64,000 nucleotides of DNA, from positions 90,454,987 through 90,518,986 of the forward strand of contig CM042157.1 of assembly GCA_023376005.1 (NCBI GenBank), written 5' to 3'. The notes under the pieces were generated by a model, which was not told the DNA's origin, searched no databases, and worked only from the letters and a program-made list of their open reading frames with translations. Origin of the DNA: Doryteuthis pealeii (taxonomy: Eukaryota > Mollusca > Cephalopoda > Myopsida > Loliginidae). Positions 39,001-49,400 of this stretch are shown here, piece after piece. A program made the position numbers and the translations under genes. Within the stretch, counting starts at the first letter, position 1, and each line of letters begins with the position of its first letter.

Positions 39001-41729
39001 TAGAAATCCTGGGAGCGTATGGCAAGTATACTCATTTACACATGATGTAATAGTATCATTCTTTCCCTCCCCCCACTACACTCTCTATCGTCACTTGCCA
39101 AAAATATCACCTTCCTTACAATCTGTGTATTCACATTGAACATTCTCCTTAGAATAATTTGGCGTGCTTCTAAAAATTTTGTCTAATTTGTAATATATGT
39201 ATGTATTGTATATACGTATCTTAAAAAAAAACACTTCATTTTATACTTTTTAAAAAAAATATTCATATTGATTACCTTGATGAATAAATTTTACTATAAT
39301 TCAGTAAATGTATTTTTTGTCCATCTGTACCATTGCATAATTGAAGAACAACTACAGCTATGGCCACCAAATTTTCTATGCTTACTAATAGGACTCTAGA
39401 GCATGTTTTTAGCATTTTCTTTTTTCTTTTTTCTTTTTTTTTTTTCAATTACAAAACTTCTAAATTTACAAGTAAAATGCTAAACCAAACATTTTGTGTT
39501 CATCTGGTTAACCAAACCAAATCTCTAGCTTTTTGTTTAAGCATATAAAGTGGATACCTATATTACAAATTCTTAACTAGAAACCAGATTTATGACATTT
39601 TTACAGTCATTAGAAATCAGGTCTTAAAAAATGATGGTGTGCTTACATTGGTAGTATGAGCAATGGCCATCAGTGAGCCATAATTGTTAACCTCTCTATG
39701 ATGGCTATTAACTTATAAGTCCTCACAAAATCATATTTCAGGATTGTTAGCTTAAAATCACCTTTGTGGGGTGGATTTTTAACTAGTTATATGTTAATGC
39801 AATAAAATTATGTATACATTTTTTGTAGTTTTCATATTTACAAGGGATTTTCTAATATATCATTTTTTCTCAATTTGCTCTGTCTTTTAACCAAATAAAT
39901 TTAATGTCGTAACAAAAATGTTGATATATAATAAATGAAATGCTTAGAATATTTCAGATTAATATAATTTCAAAGAATTAAAGTTAAATAAAAAAAAAAA
40001 TTAAATGAACCTTTCAAAATAGAGGACTCTAATGTTATAAACAGAAATTATTATAAAGATATAGTTTTTTCAAGACATTTTGATTTTAATAAATTCATGT
40101 ATTATTCAATATACCAAAAACACTATCAAATTATCATTATGTTTACACATTTCATGATACATTTCCTAAGCACTTAATTCCTGAATATTTCATATACTAG
40201 AAGTAAAAGTTATGAGTATTGATTGATAATTAAGGTCTCCTTCTATGTGGCATCACTAAAAATGGTAATAGAGAAACATGCTCTAATGTCTGTTTGGTAG
40301 TATATAGTCTTATTCAAACATGCTTTATGTCAGTTTGTCCCGTGATGGAATTGACGTTCATTAGTCATGAGTACTATGTCAAAGTTACATATAAAGCAAC
40401 AATCATTGATAGAATTGAAGGTTGCACATTAATCAAAATTCACAGATATGAAAACAGGTTATGGTAATGATTGTATGGATGTGAATAAGGACTGAAAGGG
40501 GAATTTATTTTTACATCATGACAATTGAAGACCATATTACAGTCAACAAACTTTGAGAAACCTGAAATTCACATTTATTGCTTACGTTGCTTACAGACCC
40601 CAATTTGGTACCATAAGATTTTTGATTATTCCCAAAATTGAAAGAGGCATTGAAAGTACATTTTTCATCAAATATTGATGTGTATATGTACTGAATCAAA
40701 AATAAACCAGAAACCTTCTTCATGGATGGATTTAAACAGTGAATAAAACTATGGAAAAGTGTATAGCATGACACGTTGACTGTTGAAAAATAAATCTTCA
40801 ATTTGAAGAGAAACCAATTTACTTCATTTTGATACCAGTTTCATTATCTGGTCTAAAGACACGTTATATAGGATGTGAAGATCTTATCTATTTATCAGCC
40901 CTAGTAGGTTGCCATGTAATAATTACCCCTACCACCAGCTTTTTAATTTTCATTTGAAATAAGAATTTAGTGAAATATTTCTAATCAATTACATGGTTTT
41001 TGGTTTTGTTTTGTTTTGTTTTTTTAAACACAACCCTTACAGTATTGGACAAAAAAAAACAATGAAAAAAAACTTAATCACTTTTTATTATTGTGACAAA
41101 TTTTAAAGAAACTTCAATGGCTTAGACACACATAGGAAGTGATTATTTTCCTTGATTATTTTGTCAAAATTCCCATAGTTGTAGTGAAAAGTCCAAATTT
41201 TTTTTTTTTTTAAATTAGAAAAAAAAAATTCTCAGAAAAAAGAAAAAAAAGGAAATTTCTTAGAATTTTCTTTTCCTTGATTTGATATCTTAATTTGTGA
41301 TTATTCCTTTGCTAATGATTTTTCAAAATCAAGAAAAATAATCACTTCCTATGTGTGCCTAAGCCATTGACTTTTCATTAAAATTTGTGGCAAGAATAAA
41401 AAGAAATGTTTTTTTTTTTTCTTTTTTTTATTCACTCTGTTTAAAAAAAAAAAAAATTATCCCCCTTTTTTTTTTTTTTTTTTTTCAACCTTTCAAAAAT
41501 GCACCTTATTCCTTAATCTACCAAAAACACATCCTTTTTACACTTTTTATCCTGTTAGATGTATCACTTACTGATATGATAATATCACCAAACGATTGAT
41601 ATTATGATTATGTGTGTTGTAATAATGGTCACCAGTGCATGCATTGTTGAATACACAAATCCAGAAGCACAACATTTTAATTTCTCTTCTATTACAGCTA
41701 TGAATTATTATGATGTCTGAAAAAGTTGT

Positions 41730-41789
<60 letters not shown>

Positions 41790-43439
41790 CTTATTATAAT
41801 GGAGATTGTGTGCTTTTCTGTCTGTAACCGAAACTATATTACTACTCATATCACTATTCCCTTAATTATTGACATCAAATTCCCAATGATTTTATTTTTA
41901 TTTAATCCTCAATTATTAATAAAATTGTTTTACATTATTAATACTGTTAACCATATCTACATTCTAACAACATGCAATTATATTTATATATACAAGAAAA
42001 TAGCGGTTTACTGTGGGAACGGTAAGGTTAATTTGCATATTGATATTAAAAATGTGATTTTATTAAATATGTGCTTAGTATTATTGATTTCTAACTGATT
42101 GGTTTTATTTTAATGGATATAATAAAAAATCTCTTCAATGAATCTTAAATTAACAAGAAACAAGAACTGTCATTTTATTATTTACTTCCTCTTTTAGCTA
42201 AATACTTAAATTAGAAAAAATAACAATGAAAAACGAGAGTGATGGAAGAGTAAGTTTCAGTTGTTGTATTTTTTATTATACTCCCTCTGTTTCAAATCTT
42301 TTTATCTGCATTTCCCATTTAGTTTCATTAGCCTTTCTAATTTAATATAATATTTTATTGCATTAAACTTAAATACTTGCACCCGTAGGGTGCATATATT
42401 TGCTAGTATATATAATATAATCATTACTAGTATTCTACAATTGTGATTGCTTGATTCAAAACTTTACTTTTTGAAAGGTGTTCATGTTAGTTATACTATA
42501 ACATACTACTTTTACATAAGAATAACTAGGTGAACAATTGTACCTATTGTTTTCAGATGTTACTATAGATATCAAACAATGTCCATACATCTACAATTAA
42601 GAAATGTCATTTAGAAAGAAAACTAATAAAATAAAGTTTTGAATTAAAACAGATTTATTAGATAATGATTTTTAACCTTTTGAGTTTGTTACACCTATAT
42701 ACCAACAATACTTTTATTTACCCTGACACCATAGCACTTGTGTGTAGATCATGTTCACACAGCAGAGAGTAAATTTAGGCTTAGGAGCTCAGTTCTCAAA
42801 GGGTTAATGATGCCTAGATCCTACGTATTATTTTTTTTTTCTTTTTAAAGTGTTAGCTCTTTTATGAAACCACGTTCTACTATTTTAGCTACTTGTCTGA
42901 TAAATTGTGTAGACTCTTTTAACATTTTATATTCCAATGTGTTATTTTATAACTGTGATTTTAATCCATTCAGGAGAGATGCATGTTTTATTTATTTTTT
43001 TCACCCCTTACTATGCATGATTTATTACATCAGATTTTCTAGACTCATTCCTATGGTATTTTTCTTTAAGCTTTAAGGGTAGTTTCATTTTTTTTTTTGT
43101 TTCCTTCCATAGCTGCATGGATTGTTTTGGTCATATTTTTCTTGATTAGTTTATTCAAATGAAAAAAGTAGATAGTTTAGTATTGCTCTTGAAAACATTC
43201 AACTGTCATAGTCTCAAATTCTCTGAATCATTTGGAATATAAGTGCTTAATGTTAGACCAAATGATTGTTACATTTGCTTATTATTGAATCCTCTTTGCC
43301 TGATCGTAGATTTTGATGTTATAGAAACCTCTGTCTATATATTACTAAAATTCTCATTGTTTTTCTGATTATGTATGTATGTATGTATGTATGTATGTAC
43401 TATAATCTAGAAAAAAAACACCATATCATCGCAAGATTC

Positions 43440-43470
<31 letters not shown>

Positions 43471-46400
43471 TAGAGAAGTACACTTGTTACATAATCTATG
43501 CGGTTGCATAAGATTATTGTCGATCCCCTGTATTTCTAAAGGGATGGCCCTTTTCATGTCACGGGCGGGACTTTCCATGGAATAGTACAGAAAGCCCGCG
43601 AAATACGTGAAATCACGTGGGACCTGGTTGGGTCCTCAGTTTTTTCAGTTGGACATCAGGCAGAGAAGATGTCCTGCCTTAACTGGAACTCACACTGCAT
43701 ACGCGCGCTATGTTAGTCAGTGTTTAGTTACATGAAATGTTAGTTAAGGAAATAAAAGTTTAAGAAAAATAACACGGTCTTGTGATTAATGAATGTCTTG
43801 GTAACAAGACAGATATAGAAGAAGAAATGAGTTAAGTGCGACTGACGACCAAGACGAAGTCCAGATGTTAGAAGAGACGCTAGAAGAAGAAGAATAGAAG
43901 TAATGAAAAGGGTATGCAACACACTTAAAATGCTCTGACTTAAAGAATAAGGCAATTCCCAGAACAATTTGCTACTGAAAGATAAATTTGCTGAACATTT
44001 TTTTTATCATCCTATTTTTGAAATAATGAAAATAACTATGAAATGCTAATTAGAATCCTTCACTTCTTCCTCAATAGAAGCATCAGTATCATCCTAGGCC
44101 ACTGTCATGATGAGAAACGAACAGTGTCATTGGTCATCTAGTTAATTTTAAATGTGTGCCTAGTGGTTGATCCAGTGTCAGTCAACCTGTAATGCCCAGT
44201 GTTGGGAGTAGGAATTAGTTTCACTATCATCAGATGAATATTGATTTGCAGTGCAAACTACTAATACATAAAACAACACCAAAAAAAAAAAAAAAAAAGC
44301 AAGACAAGTCCATTGTTGTCAGGCTTTTCCATAGGGAACTCTATAGAATGTTTATAAAGGTTTATATGATCAAGCAATGAATGAATGTATGAGTCATGTG
44401 ACTTCAGGTTGAAAATGTTATCTGCTTATATAAAATAACCAGACGTAATATTGTAAATATACACTCAAAGTTTTCTATGTATTGCTTGTATTGTAATTAT
44501 TCAGTTATTACAGTTTGTTTTTTTTTTTTGTTTTTTTAATGAGATTTTGATTCAAATCTCTGAGATACCCTGTTTGTTATTTTCTCCCAAAACAATTTGA
44601 TAAAATTAAGCTATTTAAATAATGCTCAAATAAACAAATAAATTTAAACTGTTCAAGGTAGATATTATTTTGAAAATTATTGATTTTTAAAAAAAAATTT
44701 TTTTTTTGTAAAGTATTGTCCAAAACGGACCAATTTGACTTCCACAATTTATCCTGCCTTTATTCATTTTTATTTTTATCATTTTAATGTTTCATTTTGT
44801 TGGGTTGAATTTAAAAATTCTTCATTCTATTACACAGAAATATTAAACATAATTATATAATGAATATATTGAATATGTTTCGAAACCTTTCATTTCAAAT
44901 TTAGCAAAAAATTAATTTACATTCTTATATTTGTTTATAGAATTTTTGTAATATTTTTTGTGCTTTGCGTTGTATATGATGAGTTGAATAACTCCGTTTA
45001 GATTTAGATTTACAAATCAGTACTTTAAAAAATTACAAAAATGGTTTATTATCAAATTCTTGTACCACCTTTCTTGATTCATTACAGAATCCTGTTATAC
45101 TTTTTGTATTATTTATACATAATTGTTAGTGAAAATCTTTCTTTTTTTTTTTGTATCTGGAAGTATGTTTGTATTTTATGTTATAATTATGAAATGTGAA
45201 TTAAACTAATAGAAGTTTGGAGTTATTAAATGTAGACATCACTTAAGAATAATCATTATTATATAATTTAGCCAACATATTCCAAATATCTAAATCAAGT
45301 GGTGAAAATTAATTGCATTAATTTGGTTATATTAGTCAATTTATATATAGATTCCACTTATTAAAAAAAAAAAAAAATACAACACCATATTTGGTAATTT
45401 ATGAGGAAGTGCGTCCCGGTCTCCTGCCTCAAAAATTGCTACCCGGTGACTATTAAAATAACGACCCAGCTCAGTCTATTCAAAACTATCCATCTTCATA
45501 TCTATCTATCTCAATTTGTTCATATTTATCTATATTACTTTAAATAATAAGATTTTTTTTATTCATGTTTGTTTAATGTCTTGTTTTAGTTTAAATAAAC
45601 AAGAATTACGACAAAAAAAGATGTGACCCCCCCCCCCCCAATACATTTACTTGTCGAAAATATCTATCTATCTCCATTTGTTCATATCTATCTATATTAT
45701 TTTGTTTGTTTATCTATCTATCTCAGTCTATTCCAAACTATATATCCATCTTCATATCTAAACAAGAATTACGAAAATTACGATAAATAAACAAGAATTA
45801 CGACTAACATTTGATAGTCACCGGGTAGCAATTTTTGAGGCAGGAAACCGGGATGCACTTCCTCATAAATTACCCCATATTTCAAGAAATTGTAAGAGAT
45901 GATAAAAAATGTCTACTTTACAATGTGAAAGGTAAGTCATGAAGGCAATTGAGTGTGGAACTATGACTAACAGTATCAAAGATTGATTTTCATCCTAAAG
46001 GGATAATGTGTATATGGTGGAATTAGAAGGGAGTCTTCTGCTATAAACCTTTTCTGATAAAATAAATGATTAATTCAATTAATTACTGCTCCCAATTTGA
46101 CCAATCAAATCAGCTAAAATCATCCATCTGGAATTTTATTGAAAAGATGTAATATTCAATCAAATAACAGTAAAGCACGTTTTGTTGGTGACCAGGAAAA
46201 TTGTTACATTTAAGTTGGAAATTTTCAGACATCATCAGTATTTCATAAATATTTCACCTTTATATTATCATTTATTCAAATCTTTAGAGAATTTTCTTAA
46301 AGAAATAAGAAAATTGCATGAAAAATTGTAAAAGGTACTTATCAAAGTTTTGCTAAAAAGCCGAGCTTTCACCTGTTTACCAAAACTTTCTAATTTCCTA

Positions 46401-49400
46401 ATGATACCTGGATCGGAAAAATAACATCTTAAAAAGTTTGGCTTCTCGTTATCCTTACTGTGCTTTTAACCTGAACTATATAACAGTTCTTTGCTGGAAA
46501 AGATGAATCTTTTTGGAGAATGAAATTATGAAATTGCCTGAAAAATACCACAATATAGTAGAGCAAAACTTTTTTGTTAAAAAAGCTGTCAAAATTTTAA
46601 AAAATATATATTTCTATTTAATAAACCAAACTAACTTGTTTGTTACCTAATAATTTAAATCTTTGCTAAATTTAGACTATTTCCAAAAATAAATTAAGAT
46701 TTAATGTAAATGAATTTATTTCATAATAAATATATATGCTTGTTGGTATTTCCATTTTGAAAATGTATTTAGTATATGAACTAAGAATTTGTTTAAAACC
46801 ATTTCATTGTTGAGTACTTTATATATATATATAATATATACTATTCATCTTTTTATTTAGATATTTTTCAGGTTCATTAAACCAGAGTTAACTCCCTTTA
46901 TCAACTAAACCAACTCTTACTCATTATTTCTTGTTATATCTTTATTTGAACTTACACTAACATTTTGAAATTGCCTGTATCGTTAATTTACTTTACTGTT
47001 TTTTAATTTTATTAAATGAAAAAAAAAAAAACAGAACAACAAAAAAAATTTGTTATTTTTTTAATTGAGCACAAAACATTTTCAAAATTCACCCTAGAGT
47101 GCAGAAATTTTTGTTTAAATCTATCTCATAATTCCATTAAAAGAAAGGACATAAATGGTTGCTATATCAAACCTTTTTATCAGTAGGAGGTAATCTCTCT
47201 GAACTTGAAATATCAGGCTTAGAAGTAGAAATGAAATAGTGCTCTGATCCAACTATCAGATTTATGGATTCAAGGATTAAACAAATATAAATTTTTTTAT
47301 TAACTATTATGGGAATAAAGCAATTCTATATTGAAACAATAGTGAATCAAATGTTGAAATCTGTTGTCTTAATGAACACCTAATCTGTGACTGAAGAAAA
47401 TTTCCTTTCAAGAATATATTCATTGGAACTCTTTTCACTTTCTGAGGAAATGTAAAAATGCAGTCAGATTGAATAGACACTGACTCAGTAATTGTCATGT
47501 ACAGTGTTTGCTACTGATTCACTTTTGTAGAATTGGTTATTCTGTTTTCTCTTCTATTATTTCAAAGGTTAGACTGACAACAACTACTCACTAGTCATCA
47601 TGATAATGGATCTTTTTAAATGTCTGTCTGCTTACACTGTTCATCATGATATTGTTTCTACATGATAATAGAAGATCCAACTTACTTCTAGTTGTCATTA
47701 GTATTTGTAATATTTCTCTATTTATTTCACTGTATATCTCTTTATTGATTTTTACTGATAAATATATGTTGTTCTTTTTTTAAAATCTTTGTTTCTCTAC
47801 CCAGCAATGATTATGCCTCTTTCCTTTAACCTAATACTTGCTGAACTTGCGTGTACTCACTTTCATACAATGATGAAAAATATGTAGCAAAAAGATGTGT
47901 TAAACCGATCTTCAATGAAATTACTATTGTATTCACAATTTGAAGTATCATGTTATTTCTAATGTTCTGGCATGACAATAATGTAGAGTATGGTTTACAA
48001 CCTGCACACCTGGTTGAGAGGGTGGGGTGCATTAGACAACTGTTCACCTGGGAGGTAAGGAATTGAATATTATATCACCTGAAGATGATTAGAAAACATG
48101 TTTATGAAAAAGGCACAGTAAAAAATAGATGCAGTATTCTGAAAATTTGATGACAATAAAAAAAAATTGAATATCTACCAGAAAGATTTTTTTTTTTCAA
48201 ATTTAAATAACTACTATTCTTTTTTAATTGAGCACAAAACATTTTCAAAATAATTACTATTATCTAAAGCAATGGTTCTTAAAATTATTTTTTCATGGAA
48301 CTCTTATACAATTTTCCAAAAATTATTGAACTTATACCTGTATTTTTTCCAGGTACCTCCTAATAATTTTAAAAAGATATTAAATAAAGCAAAAAAATGT
48401 TTGCAAAAACAAAAATATATTCATATAAAAAACATAATAAATGAAGTATTCAAATAAAAATAAAAAAGATAATTTTGTTTTTATTTGTTAGAAATATTTT
48501 TAAAATATATTTTTAAATTAAAAGCAGATTAGATTTTTTGGGGTTTAATTTTAAAAAAATCTCTTTCCCTTGTAGAGATAAACATGATTATTCTTTCAAT
48601 TTTGAAAATAGTAAAATAGTAACGACTGTAATGTTATCAAGAAATTTACTTTGTGGACCCCAGAATTTTTTATGGAATCCATTTATCTAAAGTTTTTTGG
48701 TTTTTTTCCCAAACATTAAATATAATTTATCTAAGTTTTTTAAATTTTATTGTAGAGTGGAGTAGCACTGATCTACTCTTACCTACGTCTACTTTTATTT
48801 TAAACATCCAGGCATATAAGAGTAACTTACACACTGGGCCTTACTCTCTATTTTTACCTCTTTTATACCTGTGTTTTGTGGTGTAATGATTCTTGTCATA
48901 GAAATAGATACGCTGACCCAAGTTCAAATCCTGGACAAGGCTGTTTCCATTGCACATAGTGCTAATAACCTTGGAAAGGGTTATGGATAAATAGTTTGGC
49001 AACTGGTTTAGGATAAAGAAAACTCTGAATTCAAACCAGTTAAACTCCACTTAAAAATTGACTTTGTGTCACATCCTGTTCATGTGGGTATCTTTTGTAA
49101 TAAAATTATTCTCTGAATGGCATCTCATGTTTTCTTCTTGCTATGATGATATGAAATTACACATTTACAACAGTTTTTTGTTTTCTTCTTCCTCCAATAA
49201 ATTTTCATTTCCATATCTGCTTTATTGGTGCTTGTTTACTTATAGACTATAAATGTGCATATATTGATAGATATATCTTAAAGAATTGTTATCATTTCTA
49301 TGCCCAAAGATAATTATACGACTCCCATTGAAATATTTATTTGAATATCTATTTTGCTGAATAGTTACGTTTATGTCACTGTTCAAAGTTAGAATTTTTA

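Noticed and set aside
38882..39139. 85-codon plus-strand ORF
   Set aside because: It is the translation of a pyrimidine tract in a frame different from the candidate microexon.
43330..43480. Another Helitron 5' end (TCTATATATTACTAAAATTCTC)
   Set aside because: The start resembles Helitron termini but no matching hairpin/CTRR end was found nearby.
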